From: Rubrobacter xylanophilus DSM 9941 | GTDB taxonomy: Bacteria > Actinomycetota > Rubrobacteria > Rubrobacterales > Rubrobacteraceae | NCBI RefSeq assembly: GCF_000014185.1 | Contig: NC_008148.1 | Coordinates: 2,832,001 to 2,896,000 of the forward strand | Reading direction: 5' to 3' | Length of the DNA: 64,000 nucleotides | Part shown: positions 40,750 to 49,187 of the stretch, piece after piece | Layout: every line of letters begins with the position of its first letter | Position numbering within the stretch: the stretch's first letter is position 1 | The notes under the pieces: generated by a model | Seen by the model: only the letters and a program-made list of their open reading frames with translations | Told to the model about the DNA's origin: nothing | The model's database searches: none | Position numbers and translations under genes: made by a program

Positions 40750-40917
40750 TCAGGCCCGCTTCCGCCCCTCGCGCTCCGGAGCGTTTCGCTCCTCCCCTTC
40801 GCGCTCCTCCTGCCTCTTCTCCCTCTGTGCCTCCGGCTCGAACGCCATCCGGTCCAGAAGCTCCCTGCGCCACCTGCGGCGGCGCTCCTGCTCGCGCAGC
40901 TCGATCCAGTCGATCAT
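40750..40917 (-). CDS. Small charged hypothetical protein
   Basis: 55 residues from ATG 40917. Begins M-I-D-W-I-E-L-R-E-Q-E and continues as an almost unbroken Arg/Glu/Gln helix. No family recognised. AAAGGGG lies 13 nt upstream, and a GTG at 40938 could extend it by 7 residues. Composition alone could produce such a frame by chance in this genome, so it is uncertain. Confidence 0.35.
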   Translation of the reverse strand: MIDWIELREQERRRRWRRELLDRMAFEPEAQREKRQEEREGEERNAPEREGRKRA

Positions 40918-40956
40918 CGCTCTACACGCCCCTTTCACCCACGCTTGCCACCAAGA

Positions 40957-41835
40957 TTATATACCCGCCGAGCGGACCTCTATGCTCCCTTCGCGCACCC
41001 GCACCTCGTAGCGAGGCTGGGGGAAGACCGCCGGGCCGTCCAGAACCTTCCCGCCGCACAGCTCGAAGCGCGAGCCGTGCAGCGGGCACACCACGGTGTC
41101 ACCCTCCCGCCTGCCCTCCTCCAGCGCGCCGCCGAGGTGCCCGCAGACGGCGGAGATCGCGCAGATCTCTCCTCCCGAGGAGCGCGCGAGGAGCACCTCC
41201 GCCCCGTCCGCCGAGACCCGGCGCATGCCCCCGGCGGGGAGCTCGGACTCCCGGAGCACCGGGACGAACTCCCGCGGCCCCTCCTGCCCCCGCAGGGCGT
41301 TGCGGTTCACCCGCAGCCCGTGGCCGTAGGAGAGCTCGCCCCCCAGGTGCGCCCCCACCCCGGCGAGGGCGTAGCCGGCCAGAAAGACGGCCCGCCCGGC
41401 GTTCCTGCGCCCCGCCGCCCTCAGCCCCAGCGAGGCGGCCGCCAGCGCAAGCCCGGCCGCGTTGAAGAGCCCGTGGGCGGCCCCCATCCGCCGGGAGTCG
41501 CCCGTGAGGTACCGCCAGTCCGAGAGCCCGGCCGCCGCCGCGGCGAGCCCGCCGAGCACCCCGAAGGCCAGGCTGGCGTCGGCCGCGTTGCGCGCCGCGC
41601 GGGAGCCGGAGAGCGCGTCCAGCCCGTCGAAGACCAGAGCGGAGGTCCAGGAGCCCACCGGCACGTCGGTGAGCACGGGGTGCAGCGGCACCTCCATCCA
41701 CGTCCCGTCGAGGAGGTTCCGGACCGCCGTCCCCCCCGCCTCCACCGCCTCCCGCACCCGCGGCTGCACGGCCTCGGAGACTTCGTCGAGATAAGGCATC
41801 GCCTCCACGATGCGCTCGCCGATGGTCTTCGCCAT
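40957..41835 (-). CDS. DUF2231 membrane domain fused to a Rieske 2Fe-2S domain
   Basis: 292 residues. N-terminal ~45-residue helix, then a DUF2231-type membrane domain of four helices (H-P-V-L-T-D-V-P-V-G-S-W motif, G-x-S-D-W-R) to about 185, then a Rieske domain with C-G-H-L-G-G and C-P-L-H-G-S-R-F, both Cys-His cluster pairs intact. Likely a membrane-bound electron carrier of unknown partner. ATG 41835 with AGGGG about 9 nt upstream. Confidence 0.85.
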   Translation of the reverse strand: MAKTIGERIVEAMPYLDEVSEAVQPRVREAVEAGGTAVRNLLDGTWMEVPLHPVLTDVPVGSWTSALVFDGLDALSGSRAARNAADASLAFGVLGGLAAAAAGLSDWRYLTGDSRRMGAAHGLFNAAGLALAAASLGLRAAGRRNAGRAVFLAGYALAGVGAHLGGELSYGHGLRVNRNALRGQEGPREFVPVLRESELPAGGMRRVSADGAEVLLARSSGGEICAISAVCGHLGGALEEGRREGDTVVCPLHGSRFELCGGKVLDGPAVFPQPRYEVRVREGSIEVRSAGI

Positions 41836-41900
41836 GACCTCAAGACCCCTTCCCTCTCTCTCTGCTCCCTCACGGCGCGCGCCCGGCGCGCGGGACTCAT

Positions 41901-43082
41901 TTATTCCACGCCGGGCCGGAGAGTAAGCCTCCGAGAAGAAGGGGGGCGGGGGGGCAGGAGCGCCGCCCAGTGGAGCAGCAGGATGAGCGCGTACAGGCTC
42001 AGCATCAGCGTGTCCAGGGCCGTCCCCCGCTGCCAGAGAAGCGGCCACTGCGGCGGGATGAGCTGCAGGCAGAGCAGGAGCCCGGCCACCGCCGCCCTCC
42101 CCCGCGCGAGCAGCAGCACGACCCCCGGCACCACCAGGAGCAGGTAGTTGTGCCAGGCGATGGGCGAGGCGAGCAGGGCGGCGGCCACGAGCGCCCAGAG
42201 CCCGGCCTCGGGGTCGTGCCGCGCCCGCAGCGCGGTCAGGAGCACGAGCGCCACCCCCAGAAGCTGGGCCGCCGGGACCATCCAGGGCAGCAGGGCGAGC
42301 GGCCGGGCGAAGCGGTTCTCGGTGAAGAGCCGGGCGGCGGTGGCGGGGAGGGAGGCGTTGTCCCAGAAGGGGCTCGCGGAGGAGCCGAGCAGCGTCCCCG
42401 CCCACTCCAGGGTGGCACCGAAACCCACCGCGGCGGCGGCGAGCAGGGTCGCGGCGGCCCCGGAGAGGAGCGCCGAGGCGAGCGCGCGCCACCGCCCGAG
42501 GACGAGCGGCCACAGGAGGACAGGGAGCAGGGAGGGCTTCACCGCGGCGACCAGCCCCAGGAGCCCGCCGGAGAGTCCCTCCCTCCCGCGGCGCTGCGCC
42601 GCCCACGCCGCCACCAGCCCCAGGGCGAGGAGCGGGTAGATCTGACCGAGCGCCAGGGTCGCCAGCAGGGGCGAGGAGAGCAGCACCGCCGCGGAGACCG
42701 CCGCCGCCCGGCCCCCGGACAAGCGGGCCTCCCGCGCGCTCCAGGCCACGAAGCCGGCCGTCGCGGCCACGGAGAGCAGCACGAACACCCGGTAGGCCGT
42801 GAGCGGCTCCAGAAGCCCCAGCGGGGCGCTCAGCAGCACCCAGAGCGGCGGGTTCAGGTTCTCCAGGGCAGCGCCGGTGTCGTAGACGTCCCCGCCGCGC
42901 AGAAAGGCCTCCGCCGAGCGCCAGAAGGTCTCGAAGTCCACGTGCACCCGCATGGAGTCCGAGGAGATCCGCTCCAGGGTCACCTCGCCGAAGCGTACGT
43001 TCAGCCAGAAGGAGAGCGCCAGCGCCCCCGCCGCAGCGGCCGCGAGCGCCAGGTCCAGCCCCCGGAGAGAGCGCTTGTCCAT
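41901..43082 (-). CDS. DUF2029 (GT87) polyprenyl-linked mannosyltransferase-like protein
   Basis: 393 residues, about ten membrane helices. A D-F-E-T-F-W motif near residue 49 in the first outer loop and G-x-G-D-V-Y-D, L-N-P-P-L-W, G-Q-I-Y-P and K-P-S-L-L-P fit the DUF2029/GT87 family of integral membrane glycosyltransferases, such as mycobacterial alpha-1,2-mannosyltransferases. Acceptor unknown. ATG 43082 sits just behind a TATGAT; an in-frame ATG at 43094 overlaps that box, so 43082 is preferred as a leaderless start. Confidence 0.8.
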   Translation of the reverse strand: MDKRSLRGLDLALAAAAAGALALSFWLNVRFGEVTLERISSDSMRVHVDFETFWRSAEAFLRGGDVYDTGAALENLNPPLWVLLSAPLGLLEPLTAYRVFVLLSVAATAGFVAWSAREARLSGGRAAAVSAAVLLSSPLLATLALGQIYPLLALGLVAAWAAQRRGREGLSGGLLGLVAAVKPSLLPVLLWPLVLGRWRALASALLSGAAATLLAAAAVGFGATLEWAGTLLGSSASPFWDNASLPATAARLFTENRFARPLALLPWMVPAAQLLGVALVLLTALRARHDPEAGLWALVAAALLASPIAWHNYLLLVVPGVVLLLARGRAAVAGLLLCLQLIPPQWPLLWQRGTALDTLMLSLYALILLLHWAALLPPRPPSSRRLTLRPGVE

Positions 43083-43141
43083 GCGAGGGATCATACGCCA
43101 AACGCGCGGCACCCTCTGCGCGTCTGGCCTCTTCAAGGGAG

Positions 43142-43231
43142 CGGAGAGGGGGGGATTCGAACCCCCGACGCCGGGGCTACCGGCGTAACGGTTTTCGAGA
43201 CCGCCGCATTCGTCCGCTCTGCCACCTCTCC
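43142..43231 (-). tRNA. tRNA-Ser (anticodon CGA)
   Basis: 90 nt, long variable arm typical of serine tRNAs. Acceptor GGAGAGG (43231-43225) with CCTCTCC (43149-43143), discriminator G, anticodon loop CTCGAAA reading CGA, T-loop TTCGAAT. CCA is not encoded. Confidence 0.95.
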
Positions 43232-43346
43232 GCGCAGGAGTTTACCGCAAGGACGGGCGGCCGTCAGGCCAGGGCGGAGGCCCTCGCAAACCCGCCCCGC
43301 CCGCTTTAGAATCCCGCCTGCCGGGCAAAAACGCCTGCATCTTCAC

Positions 43347-44291
43347 GTGAGCGCGAAGGCGACAGAGAAAAAGCACTGGTCCCCCAGGGCGTACGCGCTG
43401 CTCTCCGTGGCGGCGGCGGTGGCGACGGTCGGGCTCAAGCTCGGGGCCTACCTCCTCACCGGCTCGGTCGGCCTGTTCTCCGACGCCGCCGAGTCGCTGG
43501 TGAACTTCGCCGCGGCGGCCGCCGCGCTGTGGGCGCTCACGGTGGCGGCGCGCCCCCCGGACGAGGAGCACGCCTACGGCCACGGCAAGGTCGAGTACTT
43601 CGCCAGCGGGCTGGAGAGCGCCCTGATCATCCTGGCCGCCGGCTGGATCGGGGTCTCCGCCTGGGAGCGGCTCGTGGACCCCGAACCCCTCTCGCATATC
43701 CCGGCGGGCCTCGCCCTCTCGGGGGTGGCGGCGGCGATCAACGGGGCCGTGGCCCTGGTGCTGCTGCGGGCGGGCCGGCGGCTGAGGTCCATCACGCTGG
43801 AGGCGGACGCCCGCCACCTGATGACCGACGTGTGGACCACCGCCGGCGTGATAGCCGGCGTCGCCGCCGCCCGGCTCACCGGCTGGCTGGCGCTCGACCC
43901 CCTCATCGCCCTGGCGGTGGCGGCGAACATCGTGTGGACCGGCGTCCGGCTGCTGAGGGAGACCGCGAGCGGCCTGCTGGATAGGGCCCTGCCGCCCGAG
44001 GACCAGGAGACCATCGCCGGGGTGCTCTCCCGCTACGAGCGCGAGGGCGTCCGCTTCCACGCCCTGAGGACCCGCGCCTCAGGCCAGCGGCGCTTCGTCT
44101 CCATGCACGTGCTCGTACCCGGCCGCTGGACGGTGAAACAGGGCCACGACCTGGCGGAGAAGATAGAAAAGGACCTGCGCGCGGCCCTCCCCGGAAGCAC
44201 GGTCTTTCTGCACATCGAGCCCTCCGAAGACCCGGCCTCCTTCGCCGACCAGGGCCTCGACCGCAGGCCCCACCCCGGAGGGGGAGCGTAA
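43347..44291 (+). CDS. Cation diffusion facilitator metal efflux protein
   Basis: 314 residues, six membrane helices then a cytoplasmic ferredoxin-like domain. S-D-A-A-E-S in helix 2 and H-L-M-T-D-V in helix 5 supply acidic/His metal ligands, [11 protein letters not shown] follows helix 2, and D-P-L-I-A-L begins helix 6. Exports Zn2+, Fe2+ or similar ions in exchange for protons. GTG 43347 is chosen; no clear ribosome site. TAGAAT at 43307-43312 is a likely -10 box. Its stop lies next to the terminator of nrdJ. Confidence 0.88.
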   Translation: MSAKATEKKHWSPRAYALLSVAAAVATVGLKLGAYLLTGSVGLFSDAAESLVNFAAAAAALWALTVAARPPDEEHAYGHGKVEYFASGLESALIILAAGWIGVSAWERLVDPEPLSHIPAGLALSGVAAAINGAVALVLLRAGRRLRSITLEADARHLMTDVWTTAGVIAGVAAARLTGWLALDPLIALAVAANIVWTGVRLLRETASGLLDRALPPEDQETIAGVLSRYEREGVRFHALRTRASGQRRFVSMHVLVPGRWTVKQGHDLAEKIEKDLRAALPGSTVFLHIEPSEDPASFADQGLDRRPHPGGGA

Positions 44292-44325
44292 AAAAGAGCG
44301 GGGCGGGAGGCAAACCCCGCCCCGC
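44290..44325 (-). terminator. Rho-independent terminator of nrdJ
   Basis: Read on the minus strand: 10-bp GC stem (44325-44316 with 44307-44298), 8-nt loop, then TCTTTTTT. It begins about 33 nt after the nrdJ stop and overlaps the stop codon of the convergent metal-efflux gene. The plus strand lacks a T-run here. Confidence 0.85.
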
Positions 44326-44358
44326 CCCCGACCTCTTATCTATCCTACGGGTCCCCGC

Positions 44359-46602
44359 TCAGCCGCACTTCGAGTAGCCGCAGGAGTGGCAGACCACGCA
44401 GCCCTCCTGGCGGGTCAGGCCGCTGCCGCAGTCCGGGCACGCCCCGATGATGGGAAGCTCGCGAGCCTCGGCGTCCTCCTCCTCGACCAGGTAGTGCTCG
44501 GCCATCGCCTTGGCCACGCCGTCGGGCACCGAGAGCACCGCGTTCGGCCCCACGCCCGCGGGGTGCCCGTCCTGGATGCCCTTGAGCTGGTGCGAGATCT
44601 CCGCCGGCGTCGCCCCGTGCTTGAGGGCGAGCGAGATCATACGCCCCAGAGCGTCCGAGAAGGCCGAGGCCGTCCCGCCCGGCTTGCCCAGCACTATAAA
44701 GCACTCCCGGGGCCCGAACTCGTCGTCGTTCATCGTGACGTAGAGCGGCCCGTGGCCGGTCCGGATCTTCTTTGTCACCCCGCTGAGGGTGCGCGGCCGG
44801 CCGTTGCGCGCCTCGGCCAGAGAGACGTGCCTGGGCTGCGGCTCGGGCTGCTTCGCGGTCTTGCCCGTGCTGAGGACCTGCTCCTCCCGGGAGCCGTCGC
44901 GGTAGACGGCGATCCCCTTGCACCCCAGAGAGTACGCCAGCCGGTAGGCCCTCTCCACGTCCTCCACCGTGGCCTCGTTCGGCAGGTTTATGGTCTTGCT
45001 GATGCCCATCGAGGTGTGCTTCTGGAAGGCGGCCTGCATCCTGACGTGCCACTCCGGGCTGATGTCGTGGGAGGTGACCCACACCCGCCGCACGTCCTCG
45101 GGCACCTCCTCGAGGCCGCGCACGCTGCCCTGCTCGGCCACCTTCTTCATCAGCTCCTCGCTGTAGAAGCCCCGCTCCCGGGCCACCCGGACGAACTCGG
45201 GGTTCACGTCCGGCATCTCCATGTCGGCCTGCCGGCGCATGAAGGCCACCGCGTACAGCGGCTCTATGCCCCCGGAGCAGCCGGCTATGAGGGAGATGGT
45301 CCCCGTGGGGGCTATGGTGGTGACGGTAGCGTTGCGCACCCTGTCGCCGCGGGCCTCGTGGCGCGAGCCCTCGTAGTGGGCGAAGACGCCCCTCTCGGCG
45401 GCGAGCGCCCGGCTGGCCTCCCAGGCCTCCTCGTCGATAAACCGCATCACCCGCTCGGCGAAGGCGAGCCCCTCCTCCGAGTCGTAGGGGATGCCCATCT
45501 TGATGAGGAGGTCCGCAAACCCCATGACGCCGAGCCCGATCCTCCGGTTCCCCTTGCTCATCTCCTCTATCTGGGGAAGCGGGTAGTTGTTCTGCTCGAT
45601 GACGTTGTCCAGGAACCGTACCGCGGTGCGGACCGTCTCGCGCAGCTCCTCCCAGTCGACGTCCCCCGCCTCCTCGCTGTAGAAGAGGGACAGGTTGATC
45701 GAGCCGAGGTTGCACGAGTCATACGGCGGCAGGTGCGCCTCGGAGCAGGGGTTGGTGGATTCTATGGGGAACTGCGGGGTGGGGTTGTCGGCGTTGATCC
45801 TGTCTATGAACACCACCCCCGGCTCGCCGTTGAGCCACGCCCCGTAGGCTATCTTCTTGAAGAGCTCCCGCGCCCTCACCCGCCTGGTCACCGCGCCGTT
45901 GCGCGGGTTCACCAGCTCGAACTCGCCGTCCTTCTCCACCGCCTCCATGAAGGCGTCGGTGATGGCCACGGAGATGTTGAAGTTCGTGATCTGGTCGTTG
46001 TCGTTCTTGCAGGTTACGAACTCCTCGATGTCCGGGTGGTCCACCCGCAGGATGCCCATGTTGGCCCCCCGCCGGGTGCCACCCTGCTTGATCTTGTCGG
46101 TGGAGGCGTCGTAGATGGCCATGAACGACACCGGCCCCGAAGAGACCCCCATCGTGCTCTGGACGATGTCGTTCTTGGGCCTGAGGCGCGAGAAGGCGAA
46201 GCCCGTCCCGCCGCCGCTCTTGTGGATGATGGCCTGGTGCTTGAGGGTGTCGTAGATGCCGTCTATGGAGTCCTCGACCGGCAACACGAAGCACGCCGAG
46301 AGCTGCTGCAGCTCCCTCCCCGCGTTCATGAGGGTGGGCGAGTTGGGCATGAAGCGCCGGCTGAGCATCATCTGCAGGAAACGCCCGTAGTACTCCTCGT
46401 ACAGCGCGCGCCCCTCCTCGCCGTCCCTGAACTTGAGCTCGGCCTCGGCGATGTTGCCGGCCACCCGGCGGAACATGTCCACGGGCCGCTCCACCGGCTC
46501 GCCGCGGTCGTTCTTCTTGAGGTAGCGCTTCCTGAGGACCGCCAGCGCGTTCTCGGTGAGCTCTATGTCGGTCAGCTCCCTGTTCTCCCTGCGGGCTTCC
46601 AT
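44359..46602 (-). CDS. nrdJ: Adenosylcobalamin-dependent ribonucleotide reductase (class II)
   Basis: 747 residues from ATG 46602. F-M-P-N-S-P-T-L-M-N-A-G, L-S-A-C-F-V-L-P, S-G-G-G-T-G-F-A-F-S, N-P-C-S-E (active-site cysteine) with C-N-L-G-S-I-N, and a C-terminal zinc-ribbon tail with three C-x-x-C-like pairs ending in C-G. Reduces ribonucleotides to deoxyribonucleotides with B12 instead of a metal-radical subunit. An ATG at 46611 directly abuts AGGGGAGG, too near to be served by it; ATG 46602 is 9 nt from it. TAGAAT at 46626-46621 may give an extra promoter downstream of nrdR. Confidence 0.95.
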   Translation of the reverse strand: MEARRENRELTDIELTENALAVLRKRYLKKNDRGEPVERPVDMFRRVAGNIAEAELKFRDGEEGRALYEEYYGRFLQMMLSRRFMPNSPTLMNAGRELQQLSACFVLPVEDSIDGIYDTLKHQAIIHKSGGGTGFAFSRLRPKNDIVQSTMGVSSGPVSFMAIYDASTDKIKQGGTRRGANMGILRVDHPDIEEFVTCKNDNDQITNFNISVAITDAFMEAVEKDGEFELVNPRNGAVTRRVRARELFKKIAYGAWLNGEPGVVFIDRINADNPTPQFPIESTNPCSEAHLPPYDSCNLGSINLSLFYSEEAGDVDWEELRETVRTAVRFLDNVIEQNNYPLPQIEEMSKGNRRIGLGVMGFADLLIKMGIPYDSEEGLAFAERVMRFIDEEAWEASRALAAERGVFAHYEGSRHEARGDRVRNATVTTIAPTGTISLIAGCSGGIEPLYAVAFMRRQADMEMPDVNPEFVRVARERGFYSEELMKKVAEQGSVRGLEEVPEDVRRVWVTSHDISPEWHVRMQAAFQKHTSMGISKTINLPNEATVEDVERAYRLAYSLGCKGIAVYRDGSREEQVLSTGKTAKQPEPQPRHVSLAEARNGRPRTLSGVTKKIRTGHGPLYVTMNDDEFGPRECFIVLGKPGGTASAFSDALGRMISLALKHGATPAEISHQLKGIQDGHPAGVGPNAVLSVPDGVAKAMAEHYLVEEEDAEARELPIIGACPDCGSGLTRQEGCVVCHSCGYSKCG

Positions 46603-46676
46603 GTTCTCCATCCTCCCCTTATTCTACTCCCGGCAGAGGCTCCCCCCACCGGGCACTTTCTCCTTCCGGCTCCTCC

Positions 46677-47147
46677 TCAGCCCCCCTTGGACATCCCGCT
46701 CCCGGCCAGCCGGAGCAGCTCGGACCTGAACTGGTCCACGTCCGTGTACTGCCGGTAGACGGAGGCGAAACGCAGGTAGGCCACCATGTCCAGCCGCCGG
46801 AGCCGCGCAAGCACCATGTCCCCGATCCGGCGCGAGGTAACCTCGTGCCGCCGCCGCTCGCGCAGCTCAGCCTCTATCTGGTCCACGATGAGGTCTATCT
46901 GCTCGCCCGTGACCCGCTGCTTGGCACAGGCCTTCTCCAGCCCCGCCCGCAGCTTCTCCCTGTCAAACGGCTCCCGGCGCCCGTCGCGCTTCAGAACCAT
47001 CAGCCTGAGCGGCTCCCTGCGCTCGTAGGTGGTGAACCGCTTGCCGCACGCAAGGCACTCCCGCCGACGCCTGATGGCATCCTTGGCCTCGGAGAGCCGG
47101 GAGTCTATCACCTTGGTGTCCTCGTGGTCACAGTACGGGCACTGCAC
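46677..47147 (-). CDS. nrdR: Transcriptional repressor NrdR
   Basis: 156 residues. N-terminal zinc ribbon beginning Q-C-P-Y-C with [13 protein letters not shown], then the ATP-cone domain ([12 protein letters not shown]). Senses ATP/dATP and represses ribonucleotide reductase genes. The GTG at 47147 puts the start one residue before Q-C-P-Y-C, as in other NrdR proteins, and has AGGGGG 7 nt upstream. Upstream of nrdJ on the same strand, behind two NrdR boxes. Confidence 0.95.
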
Positions 47148-47166
47148 CTCACAACCCCCTGCCTCA

Positions 47167-47182
47167 ACACCATATCTGGTAT
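47167..47182. promoter_or_regulatory. NrdR box 1
   Basis: ACACCATATCTGGTAT, close to the NrdR-box consensus ACACWATATNTWGTGT. It lies between the nrdR -10 box and the start codon. A second box starts exactly 30 bp away. Confidence 0.75.
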
Positions 47183-47188
47183 GCGCAA

Positions 47189-47218
47189 AACCTAGCACAC
47201 CACATTTTCATACCGCAA
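47189..47218 (-). promoter_or_regulatory. Promoter of nrdR-nrdJ
   Basis: Minus strand TTGCGG (47218-47213), 18-nt spacer, TAGGTT (47194-47189). NrdR box 2 fills the spacer and box 1 lies just downstream, the expected arrangement for repression. Confidence 0.5.
47197..47212. promoter_or_regulatory. NrdR box 2
   Basis: ACACCACATTTTCATA. The left half agrees with box 1 (ACACCA-AT), the right half is degenerate. The offset of 30 bp from box 1 is about three helical turns, as in paired NrdR boxes of other bacteria. Confidence 0.55.
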
Positions 47219-47481
47219 CACCGGTTAACTTAACTTAAACTTCAGGTGAATGCCCCTCCGGAGAGGGGTATTCCGCTTGGGCAAGCGGGTTAGCGGCGCC
47301 CGGCGCCCACCGGAAAATTTTTTCAAAATTTTTTCCTCCGGGACCCCGATCCGGGGAAACCCCAGCAAAACGCACACCTTTATGCTGAGGTAGATTCCGT
47401 TGTCTCAAGCGTTGCTTGAGGGTTCCGGGGGCGGCGCGACGAACATCAACCTTACCTTGAGGTTTATATCGGGTGGAGCCT
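47219..47481. other. Hairpin-rich non-coding stretch between nrdR and tadA
   Basis: No credible gene in 263 nt. It holds four hairpins: 47249-47272 (10 bp with one G-T pair, CGGA loop), 47273-47288 (6 bp, directly following), 47344-47356 (5 bp) and 47404-47420 (7 bp, GTT loop), plus two tandem copies of AAAATTTTTTC at 47314-47335, which stand out in this GC-rich DNA. It may be a small RNA, the tadA 3' region, or a DNA-structure element. I could not match it to tmRNA, RNase P RNA, SRP RNA, 6S RNA or a B12 riboswitch. Confidence 0.4.
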
Positions 47482-47985
47482 TCACGCCCTCTTCAGGCGG
47501 CGCTCCCTGAAGAAGTCCCTGAGGAGGGTGGCGGATTCCTGCGCGAGGAGGCCCCCCAGGACGGACGCGGTGTGGTTGAGGCGCCGGTCGGAGGGGGTGT
47601 TGTGGAGGGTTCCGGCGTAGCCGGCCTTCGGGTCGGGGGCGGCGTAGACGATCCGGGAGAGGCGCGCCGCCCAGGCCGCGCCGGCGCACATGGGGCAGGG
47701 TTCGAGGGTGGAGTAGAGGGTGCAGCCGGTCAGGCGCCAGCCGCCGAGGGCGGCGGCTGCCCTGCGGATGGCGAGGAGCTCGGCGTGCGCGGTGGGGTCC
47801 CCGGTGGCCTCGCGCTCGTTGGAGGCCAGGGCCAGCACCTCTTCGCCGCGGGCGACGACGGCGCCCACGGGCACCTCCCCCCTGCCGGCGGCCTCCCTGG
47901 CCGCGCGCAGGGCGAGGCGCATCATCCGCAGGTCGCGCCGGCCGGCGCAGGGGGGGTTTTGCGCTCCGGGTTCGTGCACGGCCAC
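47482..47985 (-). CDS. tadA: tRNA-specific adenosine deaminase
   Basis: 167 residues, zinc deaminase. H-A-E-L-L-A-I (His ligand and Glu) and P-C-P-M-C-A-G-A (two Cys ligands), preceded by V-P-V-G-A-V-V, and D-P-K-A-G-Y-A-G-T-L in the C-terminal half. Converts A34 of tRNA-Arg to inosine. GTG 47985 is the longest start; a TATCAT box ends 2 nt before it, so GTG 47979, 7 nt after the box, is a likely leaderless start. Confidence 0.92.
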   Translation of the reverse strand: MAVHEPGAQNPPCAGRRDLRMMRLALRAAREAAGRGEVPVGAVVARGEEVLALASNEREATGDPTAHAELLAIRRAAAALGGWRLTGCTLYSTLEPCPMCAGAAWAARLSRIVYAAPDPKAGYAGTLHNTPSDRRLNHTASVLGGLLAQESATLLRDFFRERRLKRA

Positions 47986-48002
47986 GATGATACCAGAGGG
48001 GG

Positions 48003-48446
48003 CTAAGGCGCCCCGAGGACCATCGCCTGGGCGCTCTCCGGGCAGGCCGAGACGAACTCCACGGAGCGGCGCACGCTCTGCGGCACGCGCGAGCGGTCCA
48101 CGGGCCGGAAGCCGAGGCGGGAGAAGAAGCCCCCGGCGGTCTGGGTGAGGAGGTAAACGCTGGTTGCGCCGCGTTCGCGGGCGAGGCTCAGCGCCGCCGC
48201 GGTCAGGCGGCGCCCCGCCCCCCTGCCGCGGAGCTCCGGGCGCACGGCCACCGAGCGCAGCAGGGCGTGGGGACCGTAGAGCTCCAGGGCGGCGCAGCCC
48301 GCGACCCGTCCGCCGGCGCGGAGCACGAGCGCCGTGGAGAGGTGGTCCTCGAGGCCGTCCGGCGGGAGCCCGCAGGCCTCGAGGAGGGAGAGGATGTGGG
48401 GGAGGTCGTCCCGCCGGGCGGGCTCGATGAGGTGGAGGTCAGCCAC
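48003..48446 (-). CDS. arsN2: GNAT acetyltransferase, ArsN2-like
   Basis: 147 residues. Acetyl-CoA site R-G-R-G-A-G-R-R-L near 75, preceded by L-R-S-V-A-V-R-P, and ending in F-F-S-R-L-G-F-R-P-V-D-R with a conserved C-P-E-S-A tail. This matches the ArsN2-type acetyltransferases found in arsenic operons, believed to modify organoarsenicals or related toxins. The GTG overlaps the arsC stop by 8 nt. Last gene of the ars operon. Confidence 0.85.
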   Translation of the reverse strand: MADLHLIEPARRDDLPHILSLLEACGLPPDGLEDHLSTALVLRAGGRVAGCAALELYGPHALLRSVAVRPELRGRGAGRRLTAAALSLARERGATSVYLLTQTAGGFFSRLGFRPVDRSRVPQSVRRSVEFVSACPESAQAMVLGAP

Positions 48447-48858
48447 CGAGCAGCTCCCTGCGGATGCGCTCGCCTATCCCGTCCCGCACCCTGCGGAAGG
48501 CCGCCAGCCGCTCCTCCTCCGGACCGGAGGCGGCCGAGGGGTCCTCGAAGGACCAGTGCAGCCTGCGCCCCGCGCCGGGGAAGGCGGGGCAGGCCTCGTT
48601 GGCGGCGTCGCAGACGGTGATCACGTAGTCGAAGGCCTCGCCGAGGTAGCGGTGGAGGGTCTTGGACTCCTGGGAGGAGATGTCCACCCCGATCTCGGCC
48701 ATCGCCCGCACGGCCTCCGGCCTGACGCCCGTGGCCTCCGTCCCGGCGCTGTGGGCCTCGAACCGGTCCCCGCCGAGGTGCCTCAGGAGCCCCTCGGCCA
48801 TCTGCGAGCGGGCGGAGTTGTGGGTGCACAGAAAGAGCACCCGCGTTCTGCCGCTCAA
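48439..48858 (-). CDS. arsC: Arsenate reductase (low-molecular-weight phosphatase type)
   Basis: 139 residues. P-loop C-T-H-N-S-A-R-S with the catalytic cysteine near residue 11, H-S-A-G-T-E, V-I-T-V-C-D-A-A-N-E-A-C-P with the C-terminal redox cysteine pair, and H-W-S-F-E-D-P. This is the thioredoxin- or mycoredoxin-linked ArsC that reduces arsenate to arsenite. The TTG start overlaps the arsR stop (TTGA), with GAGGGG upstream. Confidence 0.92.
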   Translation of the reverse strand: MSGRTRVLFLCTHNSARSQMAEGLLRHLGGDRFEAHSAGTEATGVRPEAVRAMAEIGVDISSQESKTLHRYLGEAFDYVITVCDAANEACPAFPGAGRRLHWSFEDPSAASGPEEERLAAFRRVRDGIGERIRRELLGG

Positions 48859-49187
48859 CGCCCCTCGCCCCCCAGCAGCGCCCGCCCCGCCGCGCCGAGC
48901 AGGGCGCCGGCAGCCTCCCGGTCGAGGGAGTAGTAGCTCCACTTCCCGCGCCGCTCCTCCCGCACGAGCCCCGCCTCCCTGAGCCTGCCGAGGTGGTAGG
49001 AGATGCGGGACTGTCCCATCCCGAAGCGCTCCACGAGCTCGCAGACGCAGATCCCCCGGGAGCCCCCCTCCCGGGCGAGCGCGAGCAGCATCCCGGCCCG
49101 GACGGGGTCGCAGAGCGCCCTCCCGAGGGCGACGAGCGACTCCTCCCCCGCGGCGGAAGGCCGCAGCACGGTCCCGCTACGAGCCAT
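48855..49187 (-). CDS. arsR: ArsR-family arsenic-responsive repressor
   Basis: 110 residues, winged helix. I-C-V-C-E-L at the start of the recognition region carries the C-x-C arsenite-binding cysteines, followed by G-M-G-Q-S-R-I-S-Y-H-L-G-R-L-R-E-A-G-L-V, the DNA-reading helix. It would release its operators when arsenite binds. Starts inside the end of arsM (11-nt overlap) and runs into arsC. Two ATCAA-N6-TTGAT operators lie before arsM. Confidence 0.92.
   Translation of the reverse strand: MARSGTVLRPSAAGEESLVALGRALCDPVRAGMLLALAREGGSRGICVCELVERFGMGQSRISYHLGRLREAGLVREERRGKWSYYSLDREAAGALLGAAGRALLGGEGR

Noticed and set aside
44386-46758. Plus-strand open frame of 790 codons opposite nrdJ
   Set aside because: Antisense to a clear class II ribonucleotide reductase; no domain resemblance.
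47219-47481. SRP RNA or B12 riboswitch next to tadA / nrdJ
   Set aside because: tadA often neighbours the SRP RNA gene and nrdJ can be near B12 riboswitches, but neither the SRP GGAA-tetraloop/AGCAG motif nor the B12 box is present on either strand.
47405-47689. Minus-strand open frame of 94 codons at the end of tadA
   Set aside because: Out-of-frame shadow of tadA running into the non-coding stretch; no start signal or protein-like composition.
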